The notes beneath the pieces were generated by a model, which did not search any database, had not been told where the DNA came from, and saw only the letters and a program-made list of their open reading frames with translations. Shown piece after piece: positions 11,221-22,780 of a stretch of DNA of 64,000 nucleotides (positions are counted from its first letter, which is position 1; each line of letters starts with the position of its first letter). This stretch comes from Protopterus annectens (Eukaryota > Chordata > Ceratodontiformes > Protopteridae): assembly GCF_019279795.1 (NCBI RefSeq), contig NC_056750.1, positions 825,865,854 through 825,929,853 of the forward strand, in the 5' to 3' direction. Both the position numbers and the translations under genes were made by a program.

Positions 11221-11754
11221 ATAATAGTTACAATTTAATCAGGCTACTAACAAGCAGTAATAAATGTGACTGAACAAGCAGCAAAAAGCAAAATAAAGTA
11301 ATAAATTAGGAAAAAGCACAGATACAGTAAAAAACAGTTGAATAAAGTGCAATTTAATTAATTAAGTGAGACGGGAGGAAATAGAAGATAATTCAAGTTT
11401 AAGAGAGTAAGGGGGTGGGCCTTCCCAACTGATGTCTCAGTACTCAGGAGAATGAGCTGATGAAATGGGATTGGGAGGAGTGTCCAATATCAGATTAATA
11501 GTAGGGATGGGCAGCTCAAAAGCCACCAAGTGTAAGAATCACCAATAGTCAGGGAAGCAAGCAAGTCAAATAAACACTCCAGCTAAATAAAGATGCCTCA
11601 AATAATTTCTAGTTAAAGAGGAATGCTGTTTCTCAACTCCTCCCACTAATTATCTGCATGTTGTTCACTGTCTGCAAACAAATACATTCTAACTTTTCTA
11701 ACTGACCCTAGCCAAGACTTCTTAAAACTCCAACAGAACAAAAAACTTAAAACA
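11221..11754. other. Non-coding, AT-rich
   Basis: No ORF or element homology recognised. It may belong to the repeat to its left or be unidentified transposon 3' sequence. Confidence 0.4.
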
Positions 11755-12840
11755 AAACAAATGCAATATAAGAAAAATATAATAAGGATGTCAAATGCTT
11801 TTGAACCATAGAAGGGTAGGCTGTGAGAGCCAAGTCTAGAAATAAGGAGGAGACTAGTTTGCCATTATCTCTAGGTTTATTAATACTGTCTATATAGGTT
11901 AGTAGTGCAGAGCTAGTATTGTGGAAAGGATGAAAGCCATGTTGTGTGGGGAGTAAGAGTTCTTCCTGCAACAGATAGTGTAGCAATTGTTTTTGAATAC
12001 ATCTTTTAAGTATATTGGAGAGGGGGGATTAAGATTGCTATGATCTAAAATTAGTAATGTCTGTCGAAGTTCCTCCTTTGTGCAGATGGATAATGTGTGA
12101 CTCTTTCCAGAGAGAGGTATGGGGGTGAGAATATGGTATTTCTGGATTGCCCTTTTTATAAGGACTGAGCTGCTATTTTTAGGTTCTCACTTGGAAGGTC
12201 ATCAGGTGAAGCAGAGCATGGCTCTAGTTTAAGAGTAGTTTTATATAGGATGTAGGAACAGGACTGAAGGTGAAAGTAGATGTAGCGATACTTGGCTGCT
12301 GAACAGGTAAGCGTTAGAAGTTGAGGAATCCTTGGTTTAAGATACAACACTATCTATGAAATAAGAGTTGAATTGTATAGTGGTTTTGAGTGATGCGTTA
12401 TTAGGACAGGGGCTAAGGTTGAATTTATGGCTGGGATGCAAGATTTCATGCCTGTCTAGATTTTTTTAGGGTTGTATTTATTATTATTATGAAAGTTATT
12501 ATAGTATTTTTTTTATTAATTTGCTTTTTAGTATGGCTGTGATGCATTCTGAAGTTTTTAATATATTGTAGTATTTTATATTTTTGCCGTTCTTTCCACA
12601 TGTATTTTCTATCCTGTACTAACATTCTACTGTTTTAGGATAGCCCAATTGCATTATTTGATTTTTGTCTCTTCCTTCTAGGAGGTGCAAGGCTATTTAG
12701 GATATTCAGGAAAGTTGTACTGAATTCATTTATACCATCATTTAAGGGAGGATTTTTAGGAAGTTGCTGTTAATAGATGATAGGCTAGTAATGATCATTT
12801 CTGGGTTAAACTTGGAATGATTGCATGTTGTTTTACAAAC
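11755..12840 (-). pseudogene. L2-type LINE relic, copy L2-c (linker and start of RT)
   Basis: On the minus strand the order is: endonuclease-RT linker (about 12840-12480, fragments resembling INEFSTTFLNIL and a Lys-rich stretch), the pre-RT segment (12400-12060, including SGKSHTLSICTKE), then the RT start with a TQHGF motif at about 11945 and LFLDL near 11850. Frames are broken many times. It shares these motifs with L2-a and L2-b. No catalytic YADD remains because the relic stops before it. Confidence 0.65.
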
Positions 12841-13041
12841 ATGCACTTTAAGTGGATTTTTGAGATGTCTGGTTTAATTTCTCCAAGTCTTTTTGGTTTG
12901 CATTATCATGACAGGAATTATCCCATTCCTAAGTCAAAGTATGTTTAAAATTCGCAAAATTAGTATTGTTTCATTTTTTTGATGTTAGCCAAAAGTGTTC
13001 TTTGCTGTGCCCACAATGTGCCCAGAGATGACTCCTTCTAT

Positions 13042-13783
13042 GGGTTCACTATAGAATCCCGAAATACTGAAATCCCAAATTTCAGCATTTCAAAATTCTA
13101 TAGCCAGAACCTTTAAATACCAAAACCCCATAACCGTAAAATTCAAAATCCCGAGCCTACAGTGCAACTACACCACACGCATACACATACACACAGTCTC
13201 CCCCCACAATCAAACAAACAATCCCACACTACAGACAAGTAGGGGGGCAAGCCCCCTACACCCACACCCCCCTACTTATATATACTAACTCTGAGATCGC
13301 ACAATCACACACACAAAGGTAACTCTCACACACACATTTCACAAGCCCTTACACACACATATCACAGCCAAAACACACACTAACATACACAAAGGCCCCT
13401 AACCAACACACTCATATGTACTTACCTACACTTATAACTATGCATTCACACACCGCAACACCCCCCTACTTATGTATACTAACTCCGAGACTGCACAATC
13501 ACACACACAAAGGTAACTCTCACACACACATTTCATAGCCCCTTGCACACACATATCACAGCCAAAATACACACTAACATACACAAAAGCCCCTAACCAA
13601 CACACTCATATGTACTTACCTATACGTACACCTATGAATTCACACACCACAACACCAGAAGCTCCAAACTTCGTTATTTTGAATTTCTCACTTCTGGTGT
13701 TTCGGAATTTCAAGACTTCGGTATTATAATTTCGAAATACTGAAAGTTGGGATTTCAGTATTTCAAAATTATAAAGGGAACCC
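13042..13783. mobile_element. Non-autonomous DNA transposon with inverted ends (TIR-2)
   Basis: A 742-bp element starting GGGTTCACTATAG and ending in GGGAACCC. Inverted repeats of about 58 bp centre on GAAATACTGAAATCCCAA. Flanks CCTTCTAT (13034-13041) and CCTTCTAC (13784-13791) form an 8-bp duplication with one mismatch. The homologous uninterrupted site in R4-B reads CTCCTTCTTCAATTC near 23229. The interior is CA-rich and contains two tandem copies of a 194-bp unit (about 13262-13455 and 13456-13649). No ORF. Confidence 0.85.
13262..13649. repeat. 194-bp unit duplicated inside TIR-2
   Basis: Two adjacent copies, aligned on CCTACTTAT (13271 and 13465) and on ACTCATATGTACTTACCTA. They differ by a few substitutions. 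Composition is CA-rich, without coding signal. Confidence 0.85.
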
Positions 13784-13787
13784 CCTT

Positions 13788-14820
13788 CTACAATTCATAT
13801 GGAGTTACATGTATTGGTAGCATATCTAAATAAGACAGTAAATTCATTTTTATGAGACCCATTGCTCCTATTACTGTTGGAACTGTCTTGGTATCCTTCA
13901 GCATTGCCCTTGTTTCTGCCTGAAAATCCTGGTATTTTATGACGTTGTATGCCTCAGTAGGTAAGACGCTATATTCACTTTGTGTAGCAGTTTCAATGAT
14001 CAATGCTACTTTTATCTTCTTTTCATGCACTACTATATCTGGTTTTCTCACATCTATTTTTGAACTGAAAAGCTGAAAGAAGACGTAATGGGGGATCCCA
14101 TGTTATATAAACTTCATTTTCTGTAATGCTTTTCTGCTCATGTTTCCAATAATTCTCAGCTACTTCAGTGTTGTAATGTTTGCACATTCTTACCCCATTA
14201 TTATGCCTTTCAGTATAAAGGCCCTCTGCCGTTACTGCATCACACTCAGTAACAAGATGTACAACTGCTTCAAGATCTGCTTTACAGAGCCTGCATTTGT
14301 CTGTTTCTTTCACATGTTCAAAGGACTTTATAAACCAACATGTATGTAGTTCACAATCCTGAGGCACTAATATTAACCTTTCATCTTTTGATTTACATTC
14401 ACCTCTCCTTAACCATTCCTGCAAAGATCCTGATCAACACAAGGTTGTTCCAGAAGTTTTCTGTACTTGCAACTATATTTCTGCTTTTTTCTACATTTCT
14501 TGCCTTCTCGTCTGATCCTTCTCCTTGTATTGTTTCTTTTTTCTTGTTTTGTTGTTGCCTGATTTTTCCTTACTTCTGGTTTGGTTTCCATTCCTGCTTG
14601 AGAATGATATTTTTCTGTTAAACTAAGTGGAGAACTCATGTTAGATTTGTTCTCTTCAAGTTTAAAAATGTTACTATGTTTGGATCTGGTGAGGTCAGCA
14701 GATATGTATCCAGTCCTATGATTGCAGATCTATACATGTAATCAATTTTGATGAGGCCAATACCTTCTTCAGAATGAGGACTATATAATTTTGGCATATA
14801 CTGATTTTTATATATCATTA
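13788..14820 (-). pseudogene. R4-A ORF C-terminus: Cys/His motif and restriction-like endonuclease
   Basis: Minus strand. The segment 14818-14636 (YMPKLYSPHSEEGIGLIKID, then GLDTYLLTS) is the post-RT region. At 14424-14023 lies a Cys/His knuckle (CRLCKAD, then HLVTECD, then ERHN). At 14051-13788 the nuclease reads PDIVV followed by KVALIIETA, matching the PD...(D/E)xK arrangement of R2/R4 elements. The closing part TPYEL matches R4-B. These domains nick the target DNA. Frames change at about 14410 and 14040. Confidence 0.75.
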
Positions 14821-14839
14821 TATATATATTATTTATATA

Positions 14840-15323
14840 CCACAGAGGTACCTAACCAAGAGTATTACTGGCCTCAAACAGTTGCCCTATGCAGCACGAT
14901 TGAAAAAGCTAAGACTGTTCTCTGTTGCATATCGCTTTCTCAGAGGCGATCTCTGTCTAATGTATACAGCCATGTCCAACCCAGAATTGTTGAACATGCT
15001 CCATCTTAGCAAAACCAAATCTACTTGAGCTACATGCTCTAGGGATATAAACCTCAACACAACAATGAATAGAACATGCTGGAGGGATAGATTCCCTTCG
15101 CAGAGACTTCCCTTACTATGGAACAGGGTCCCAATCTACATAAGATAGAGCCCCTCACTATCACTCTTCAAGAGGAACCTTGATGAGTGGATGGGTAACA
15201 GAAAGTTCACACCGGGGAATCACACCAACAGCACTACTAGATAGGGGCCAAGGGTACTAGCTGCTAGTACAAGTGTCCAGGGAACTACTAAAGGGGCTGT
15301 GAATACCGCACAACATGGCTGGG
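14840..15323 (+). pseudogene. CR1 3' fragment (CR1-d), left of the Penelope insertion
   Basis: A 5'-truncated CR1 that starts in the RT C-terminus (YLTKSITGLKQLPYAARLKK, then FLRGDLCLMYTAMSNPELL) and matches CR1-b 6130-6475. It continues into the CR1 3' non-coding region (NRKFTPG, then about 15300 with GGCTGGGCTAATATATGCC). The last CR1 bases resume at 19506 after the Penelope element. It lies inside R4-A in opposite orientation. Confidence 0.85.
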
Positions 15324-15337
15324 CTAATATATGCCTT
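15324..15337. repeat. Left target-site duplication of Penelope PLE-1
   Basis: CTAATATATGCCTT, identical to 19492-19505. Joining the flanks at one copy gives the CR1 3' end order seen in CR1-b (GGCTAGGCTTGTATAGGCC, then CCTATGAACC). Confidence 0.95.
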
Positions 15338-15539
15338 GCTGCTAACTTGTGTGGAAGATTTATCGCAGAAGGTTGAATCTAATGCTGGGAGGAACAGTCC
15401 TTCATCTCACCCTGTTGCAGGAGCGAATGATAATCGTGTTACAACTTCCACCGGTCGTATTGGAGCACCACAAATCTTACAGGAAGTTAATGGCGCTCAT
15501 AGTCCACCAACGCAGGCTAATGGACACAGGGACGCAGTC

Positions 15540-16997
15540 AGCTTGTGAAACAATTCTAATGCTCAGCCTAATTCTGAAATAAATACAGCTATTTTACCAA
15601 CAATGGCTAACTTTTTAGACAAGAAGGATTTTTTTCGATAACAACAGAAACCCGGACGGCACACAGATGAGTGTGGAGGGTCCGGTGAGTACTTTTTTAG
15701 ACAAGTTAAACTTTTTTGATCAGAAACTTTTTCGGTGTAGAAAATTGCAATTGGAGGTAGCTTACCTCCAAGAATGTATCACAAAAAATGTAATACCTAA
15801 AGGACTGCACCAATGGCGTTATCCTGCTGGACTTGTTAACAATTCCCGTACCATCAGGAATTGCTTGCCCTGTTTGATAGGCAGGGTTTTTATTTTTTGC
15901 TTTTCTTGATTAATTTTTATAATAATGAAATTACACGCCTGAAAGAAGACCTTGAACAACTTGAAATTAGTTTACAGGGGGATGCTGATTTCCAAAGATA
16001 CAAATATGATTATATAAGAATCTTCACTAGCATTGATGCTTCTATAACCAAATTTGTTATGAATAAAAAACATAAAATGGACAGAGATGTTAAGGATTAC
16101 GCAAGTAAAAAAGCCTCCCTCTCCCCCTTTAGTTGCCCAAACCCTACCAAAGGTGCAGCATGACTCTAGTTTGGGTGCTTCCCCCGATGAGATAGAAGAC
16201 ATTATTGTTCAAGAACATTTAGCTGTTCGTAGGAGTGAACGCATTAGGAGCAATATTAACAATAACGCCAATAACAATGCACAAGGCAATAATCAACAAC
16301 AAGGGGAATTTTTAACTAATGATGAAGGGGATCAGGGTTTTCAGAGGGTTGGGAACAGGCGCAACAACAACAGCAATCAAACCAACAACAGGAATCAAGT
16401 GCAAAGGAGAAAACGAGGGAACCAACGGAGGAGATGATACCATATATACCTGAAGGACCAAGTATCGTAATGTGCCAGCAAGGAGACTTTAAAATATACA
16501 ATTACACCGTTTTAACTGTGGATTAACCTCTGACTGAATTTTTTTCTAAAGGGCTGTCATTTGTACCTGATAAAAGAGCTGATTTTGTTAAAACAGTTGT
16601 AGACCTGAAACTTTTTGTACGTAAGTTGAATTTGGCTTTCAGCTTGGGGAACACACCCACACTTCTTAATATTCATAGGCTGTTGAGTATTTTCAATCCC
16701 CCAATATATGGTGTTTTAAATACCTTTGAGAAATTATGTGAAATAGACTTAAGGACAAGATTGGACTCCCATAAAAGTATTAGAATGGTTAATTGTAACA
16801 TTTCCAAAAGTGAGCTAGACTTCATTGCCTTACTTAATGTAAAATTAGGGTCATGAAGCCAGATAAGGGTGGGGGACTTGTTTTTATGGATGAATATCAA
16901 TATGAAAATAAGATGTTTGACCATTTACAGTCTGAAGCTTATTTGAATTCTAGTCTACCTGGCATATAAGAGAATTAGGGGTGTACTAGATGATCTG
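15540..16997 (+). pseudogene. PLE-1 N-terminal region of the RT polyprotein, frameshifted
   Basis: Several overlapping frames read one degraded N-terminal region. At 15667-15909 lies FLDKLNFFDQKLFRCRKLQL, at 15861-16163 a helical stretch (RLKEDLEQLEISL), at 16087-16437 an Asn/Gln/Arg-rich, basic linker (ending RRKRGNQRRR), and at 16626-16856 the segment NISKSELDFIALLN. After a frameshift near 16850 comes KPDKGGGLVFMD, the block that precedes the RT in Penelope proteins. A second frame change near 16965 leads to the long ORF. Start codon not resolved. Confidence 0.7.
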
Positions 16998-17000
16998 TTC

Positions 17001-18731
17001 TTGGAAGGCAGCATAGATATTGATACTTTTCATTTTTTATCTATGCCAGCCCCGAGGATTCCAACTATCTTTGGTTCTCCGAAATTGCACAAAGGTTTAG
17101 TTGATCCGCCTTTTAGGCCAATAGTGGATGGGAGAGGATCTATTACCTACGCATGCGCTAAGTATGTTGATGGTATTCTTAAATCCTTTATCCAGGATGA
17201 ACCACAAATATGTAAGGACCCCTGGAGTTTTTTGGAGAACATCAATCAAATGGTGTATAATAAGGATTTTATTTTCCTGGTCATAGATGTTAAAGACTTA
17301 TACACTGTCATTCCCCAGCAGTTGGGTATTGAATGGACCAGGAATTTTATGCTTTTTAAGAAGGCAGATAATGCACAAGTATACTTAGTAGAGACACTAT
17401 TGGAATTAATTTTATCTAATAACTTTTTGTTTTTTAAAGGTCAATTCTTCCTCCAAAAAACCGGGATAGCCATGGGGTCCCCCTGTGGAAGTAGTTTCGC
17501 AAATAGTGTAATGGCATTTTGGGAACGCAATTGGCTTTTTAAGAAGGATATGTATCAACAATTTGTCGCATGGTACACTAGGTACCAAGACGACATGTGT
17601 TTTATATGGAAAGGACACATAAACCAGATACCCGCCTTTATAGATAGCATCTCACAGATGACTGAATTTCTTGAGTTTGCTTATACCATAGGAGTAGATG
17701 AAATTAATTTCCTTGATGTTAAGATTTGTAAAGATAAAGATAATAAATTCAAATCCATGATTTATAGGAAACCCACACATTCGAACAGTTATCTCCACTT
17801 TACTAGCAGTCACCCCTATCATCAAAAAAGAGGGGTAGTGAAGGAGCAGCTTGTTAGAGCAGCCAGGATGATTTCTGAACAGCACGATTTTATTGGCGAA
17901 TGTGAAAACATAAAAACAATGTTTTTTAATAGAGGATATCCAGATACATTAATTAATGAAATAATGAATGAGGTTTTGACCAAAAGGGAATCTGGATACT
18001 TTAAGCCTCTTCTTTGTGGGGGAACAATGCAAAGGGAGGAGGAATCGTATACAAATAATACTAATATGATTCTAAATGAGCCCCCCGGTATAAATTTTCT
18101 TTTTACATACTGCATCGATCATGATGTTATTAAAGAAATTATTGTTAAGAATTGGAGTATTATCCTGGAAGATCATGCTTTGTGTAGAATTATTGGCTTC
18201 CAACCGAATTTTACCTATAGAAGAGGTGTAAATCTCAAGAATCTAGTAGAGAGGTGTAAATCTAAGAACAAAGTTGTAGGTATGGGTAAATGTGGTATGT
18301 GCCCTCAATGCAAACACATTTTACCTGGTGACAAAGTAAATATTAATGGGAAAACATATCACATGAATGGTAAATATAATTGCGAAACAAAAGGGGTTGT
18401 GTATGTTGCATTGTGTGAGAAATGTCCCTCCTTTTACATAGGGAAAACTGAAAGGATGCTAAGAAAAAGAATTTATGAGCATCTGTATGCAATAGGGAGA
18501 AGGGACTTAACTAATGCTCTTGCTAGACACATTGTTGAACACTTGGATCACTCATTTTTATTTGTAGTTGTTTATCAAGTTAAGAATGATATAAGGGGAG
18601 GCCCGTGGCAGTTACATTTAGAAGAACAAGAGGTGTTCTGGCAAATCAGAACATCTGCATATCTGCCTCCAGGTTTAAATGAATATGCCTCTATCAAATG
18701 TATTTTAAAATTAAAAGCATTGCGTAGATAA
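17001..18731 (+). CDS. PLE-1 reverse transcriptase with C-terminal GIY-YIG nuclease (intact 576-codon part)
   Basis: The ATG at 17001 is probably internal, since conserved sequence lies upstream in other frames. RT blocks in order: IFGSPKLHKG (about residues 20-30), FRPIVDGRGS, VIDVKDLYTVIP (about 98), TGIAMGSPCGSSFAN (about 158), catalytic YQDD at 17583-17594 (about residue 195), INFLDVKI and IYRKPTHSNSYLHF. A Cys-rich linker (CGMCPQC, about 433) is followed by the GIY-YIG nuclease: GVVYVALCEKCPSFYIGKTE (about 466) with an R...Y.H block (RKRIYEHL) and the end LEEQEVFW. The product reverse-transcribes its RNA and cuts DNA. No stop interrupts the frame. Confidence 0.9.
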   Translation: MEGSIDIDTFHFLSMPAPRIPTIFGSPKLHKGLVDPPFRPIVDGRGSITYACAKYVDGILKSFIQDEPQICKDPWSFLENINQMVYNKDFIFLVIDVKDLYTVIPQQLGIEWTRNFMLFKKADNAQVYLVETLLELILSNNFLFFKGQFFLQKTGIAMGSPCGSSFANSVMAFWERNWLFKKDMYQQFVAWYTRYQDDMCFIWKGHINQIPAFIDSISQMTEFLEFAYTIGVDEINFLDVKICKDKDNKFKSMIYRKPTHSNSYLHFTSSHPYHQKRGVVKEQLVRAARMISEQHDFIGECENIKTMFFNRGYPDTLINEIMNEVLTKRESGYFKPLLCGGTMQREEESYTNNTNMILNEPPGINFLFTYCIDHDVIKEIIVKNWSIILEDHALCRIIGFQPNFTYRRGVNLKNLVERCKSKNKVVGMGKCGMCPQCKHILPGDKVNINGKTYHMNGKYNCETKGVVYVALCEKCPSFYIGKTERMLRKRIYEHLYAIGRRDLTNALARHIVEHLDHSFLFVVVYQVKNDIRGGPWQLHLEEQEVFWQIRTSAYLPPGLNEYASIKCILKLKALRR

Positions 18732-19491
18732 ATTTTGTACATAGTTCCCTGGCCTCTTATCATATTTTTAGATAATATCATGAAGTATTTTAACAAAGGT
18801 TTTTAGAGTGTTTAAAGGAAGGTATTTAAAGTTAAATATAATAGTTAATATGACTACCCTACAATATACTTATATATTTAATCTATAATTCTAAACTTAA
18901 TAATCATGTATGTATAAATATTCGGATTTTACACATGGTTACTAATGTTATCTAATAGGTTTTACATATAGAATTTGTTAATGCTTGCATTTATTTGTGG
19001 TAACTAATATGTACATGCTTACGGCCAAATAGCCATTTATTTTGGCCAGTATTTGTCATGTGTCATATTTGTCATATGCATGCATATAGTATATAGTTTT
19101 GTTTTAAGTAAATGTGTAAGGTTTCACCTGGTTTGACATTTTAATTTTGTATACATGCATTTATATAGGTAACTAACATACTGAGGTTTGCTGAGTAGTC
19201 TTGGTTTAGTACTGATTTGGGGTTATTATTTCTTTTTATATTTATATATGGGTGTTTACCTTTAAACCCAAAAACTTAGTTTTATTGGACAATTAATTAT
19301 TGGTGTTAATTGATTGTTACATGTCTTGATGTTTATAAAAACTGGAAGCTGTGTAATGTTCAGTGTTTGTCTGAAGAAGGTTGGGTAATAACCCTGCCAA
19401 AAGCACTTACATTAAATAAACAGTCAGTGTCTAGCTGTAACAGTCTGTTTTCATTTTTTGTTTTTTATTCAGTTTATTTTTCATTTTTTCT
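18732..19491 (+). other. PLE-1 3' untranslated region
   Basis: AT-rich, no ORF of note. Near 19369 it carries GTCTGAAGAAGG, then TAATAACCCTGCC; a related GTCTGAAGAAG box occurs, minus strand, in PLE-2 (near 31893). An AAATAAA lies near 19413. I searched for hammerhead core motifs (CTGATGA with GAAA) and did not find a convincing one. Confidence 0.6.
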
Positions 19492-19537
19492 CTAATATAT
19501 GCCTTCGGGTAGATAGCCCAGTACCAACCTATGAACC
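19492..19537 (+). repeat. Right Penelope target duplication and CR1-d 3' end
   Basis: CTAATATATGCCTT at 19492-19505, then the CR1 terminus GATAGCCCAGTACCAACC and CCTATGAACC. This matches 6590-6625 of CR1-b and completes CR1-d. R4-A sequence resumes at about 19537. Confidence 0.9.
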
Positions 19538-19539
19538 TA

Positions 19540-21080
19540 TTTGATAAGCATGAAACACTTTTCTTGTTTTCCTGTACAACTAATCCAATACCTCTTGGGG
19601 CCAGTCAGTCTCCCCAAAACTGTAAGTTAGAGCAGGAAAAGCAAATTGGTTTATAGCTTGGACTTTGTTCCTAAATTTCAGGGCTGTTCACATTTGTTCA
19701 TATTTTATTATCAATCCTTGACCAGTTCCCAAGTATTTATACATTCCCTCCTGCTAAAGATCTTTTATATCAGATTCATGTCCCAGAATATTTCCTTGGT
19801 GCTGCAGCTTTCCTACTTTAAATGTTACTTTTGCACATTTATCAAGACCAAATGACATTCTTATGTCATCTGAGCATATTCTGACCACTTCCAGTTGTGC
19901 TTTCAGCTCCTCATCTGATGAACTATACAGTTTTAAATCATCCACAAAAGGAAGATGAGAAGTTTTCACATGTTGTTGCTTTCTGGGAGACAAACTGTAG
20001 CCATGACCTAATCTGTTAAGTAAACAGCTTAAAAGGTTAAGGGCAAGACAAAAGAACAGCAGTGACAGAGTCATCCTGGAATATCCACCTCTGAATTTTT
20101 ATCCCTGGGATAATAATTTGTCCTTTATCATGGCTTAGCTGCAGAATGGTTTGCCACTGTTTCATGGTCACTGTAATGTAATCGATCAATGTAGGATGTA
20201 CCTTATACATCTGTAAGTACTCCTTTATCCATGAATATAAGATACTTTAAAAAGCTTTTTTTGAAATGTGTCCATGCTATACTTAGATTCTTCCCCATTT
20301 TACAATTCTCCGTTATGACTTTATTTAACAACAAATGAACCTTTGCTCCATACGACTTTCCTTTGTTACCCTTTTATTCTATTGCCATGATAGAGATTTC
20401 TTCTAAATGATTATAAACTCTGTTAGAATCAATTCCAACATATAGTTTATACAAAATAGGGAGACAAACTATTGGCCTGTAGTTTTTAGGATAGTTTGTA
20501 GGTTCACTCTTAAGAAGGAGTATAATTTCTCCTGCTATCCAGCTTGGTGTCTGTTCAGGGTGCAGGTATAAATAGTTCTTACTTGGGGCTAAATCTTCAT
20601 GTAAAGAAGTTAATACTTTCAGCCAGAAGTTAGGTGCTGTATGTGGACCTGGGGTTTTCCATTTAGGAGCTTTTCTTAATTTTGCTTCAATTTCTCTGGC
20701 TGTTACTTCATCCCATTTCATATCCTATACTTTTGAACTTCCTATTGTTTCTTTTGATTCTTACATCCATTCAGCAACTTTATAATGCTCCACACCCTCT
20801 TTGTAGATATTTCTCCAAAATGTGTCGATTTCTTCTTTTTTTTTTGTGATGTTTATATTCCTTTTGCTTTGTTTCCAAATTCTCTATAAAATTTTTTTGG
20901 ATAATCAATAAATTGCTTATTTTGTATTTTTCCTTTATATTTATCTGCATATCTTCCAAGTTTTTCTGCCTGTGCTGAGATTTTTAGTTTATTATTTGTA
21001 ATAATGTATGACAGATCCTGGGCTGTTCTAATACTGTGTGATGCTTTTATCATGCCTATCTTTCTATGCATTTTTGCTGA
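19540..21080 (-). pseudogene. R4-A reverse transcriptase domain
   Basis: Minus strand, matching R4-B 24240-26400. From right to left: a helical pre-RT stretch (21071-20853), the RT entrance (20721-20374: KAPKWKTPGPH, then PKNYRPIVCLP and YNHLEE), the middle at 20240-20090, and the palm (20074-19754: FFCLALNLLSCLLNRLGHGY, catalytic FVDD at 19937-19948, then FGLDKCAKVTF). The post-RT part (INQFALPVLTYS-type) is at 19650-19560. Stops and frame changes at about 20370, 20090 and 19750 show it is dead. Confidence 0.8.
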
Positions 21081-22780
21081 TCTGTTCCCTCTTCCACCCT
21101 CTTCTAACAGTGACAGTTCTTGTCTTAGCTGCTTTGTAGTTTTCTCTGTTCAATACTTCAGTGATGGCATTTGATTTCTTCCCTGCCTTTCCCTTATTGC
21201 CTTGTTTTTTGTGGTAAGACTTTATCTGTTATTAATTTAGCAGCACAGGAGTATACCTTATTTAATTATTTTATCACATAATTTCTGTTACTAGTCCTCA
21301 TTACTGTGTTCATTTGTTTTATCAGACTTCTAACATTTAGGGTCTTATTGATTTTATGTAATCTATTTCTTTCATCTCTATTAAATAAATCAACTGTTCC
21401 CATAGATCATTTTCTTCTGAACTGAAGGCACATTATTTGTTCTCCTATTTCTTGTGGGCATTCTACAGAAAGTTCCAGAACATCTTCCTGTAACACATTC
21501 TCTTCAGCTGCATCTTGCATCATCCATTGCTCTGTCATATGTGAACTCACTGGCCTATCACTGCACAGCACTGACTGCATCAGAGTTGCCACTGTTTCAT
21601 GTTCCTTCCCTTGCTGTGCAACTCCAACTGAAATTTTGCACTGACTTCCTGCTGAAGGCTACAGCGTATCTTCATGTGGCAACTGATCAGCTGCTTCCTG
21701 TCTCACTTGTTTCTCCTTAATTTGGGGACTCATTGTTCCATCATGCTGTGATGTTACCAGAGTTGGGTTTTTACGCTAAGTCCTACACTTTACAAGTAAT
21801 CTATAACTTCAGGTTCTATTTCTTAACTTCTCCATTACTAATCGTCTTCTTTACTTCTCCCTTTGTTTTCTTATTATTTGTTGTGTAAAATGTTCCATAT
21901 TCAAATACCTTTGCTTGTATTTCTCTTCAAATATCTTTGGTGCTGTATTTTTTGTATTGATTAGTTTTGCTGTCTCCTTTGCATAAATATTAAATATTTT
22001 TTTCTTTCCCGTATCCATATTTCTTCTTCCGATATCTCCCAGTCCATCTGTTTCTCCTTACTTTGGGGACTCATTGCTCATTCGTGCTGTGATGTAGCCA
22101 GTGTTAGATCTTCTACACTAAATCCTTCACTTCACAGGCATTGTGTAACTTCAAGTTCTATTTGTTCAAATTCTACTTTACTAATCCTCTCTTCTGGGTC
22201 CCCCTTTGTGATCTTATTTTTCCATATCTGGGTGCCTTTGTCTGTATTTCTTTTCAAATACCTTTGAAGATGCTTTTTTGTATTAATTAATTTGGCTTTT
22301 TTCTTTGCATAAACATTACAACACATCAGATCTCTCTTTCTTTCCTATATCCATGTTTCTTTTTTATACCTTTCAAAAATCTCAGTGCTTTGTTCTTTAT
22401 ATTTTCTCACTTCCTCAGTCACTTCTTTTTCCAAAACAGCCCAAGGTTTCTTGGTCTATATAATGTTTTTCATGAATCTGTTATATTAATGAACACAAAT
22501 GTGCATTTGAAGCTTTTTTTTTGTGCAAATATTTTTCTTTTCTGTAATTTCTCTCAATCTTTTTGAGTATTTTCTATCCAGAAATTCTGGGCTGCTCGCT
22601 TAATAGTAACATTACATATATGTTTTTCTTATCCTCAGTAGTCCACTCTATCATCTTTATGGCTCTTTTTTGGTCCACCGGTTTTTGTGGACTGCTACTT
22701 CCTTCTACAATGGGGTGCCATCCTCCCCCTGAGCCTGGACTAACCCTACTGTAGGAACATTTCTGTATTTTGAGCATTCT
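21081..22780 (-). pseudogene. R4-A N-terminal region
   Basis: The minus-strand frame 22777-22574 reads a Gly/Ser/Pro stretch, then EWTTEDKKNIYVMLLLSEQP, a start resembling the short N-terminal motif of R4/Dong-type ORFs. Downstream is Lys/Glu-rich sequence with many frame changes (for example 22326-22132 and 21592-21407). About 340 bp of it is tandemly duplicated (separate entry). No confident zinc finger was seen. Confidence 0.55.
21705..22390 (-). repeat. Tandem duplication of about 340 bp in R4-A
   Basis: Two adjacent copies start at about 21709 and 22048 (CTTTGGGGACTCATTG against ATTTGGGGACTCATTG). They share, in order, a TGATGT block, an ACTTCAAGTTCTATTTGTTC-type block, TACTAATC and a TTTGCATAAA block. 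They have diverged by perhaps 20 percent, so the duplication is old. Both encode the same Lys-rich stretch on the minus strand. Confidence 0.8.

Larger units (their letters stand above)
15338..19491 (+). mobile_element. Penelope-like element PLE-1, about 4.15 kb
   Basis: Bounded by an exact 14-bp duplication (15324-15337 and 19492-19505). It contains a 5' region with broken frames, a long intact RT plus GIY-YIG frame (17001-18731) and about 760 bp of 3' sequence. Penelope elements are retroelements whose RT is fused to a GIY-YIG nuclease. The undamaged 576-codon frame and perfect duplication make this one of the younger insertions in the window. No poly(A) tail is seen at the right end; a T-rich stretch precedes the duplication. 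Confidence 0.95.

Noticed and set aside
19360..19420. Hammerhead ribozyme in the Penelope 3' region
   Set aside because: The CTGAAGAAGG box is not the CTGATGA core, and no paired GAAA with three stems could be drawn.
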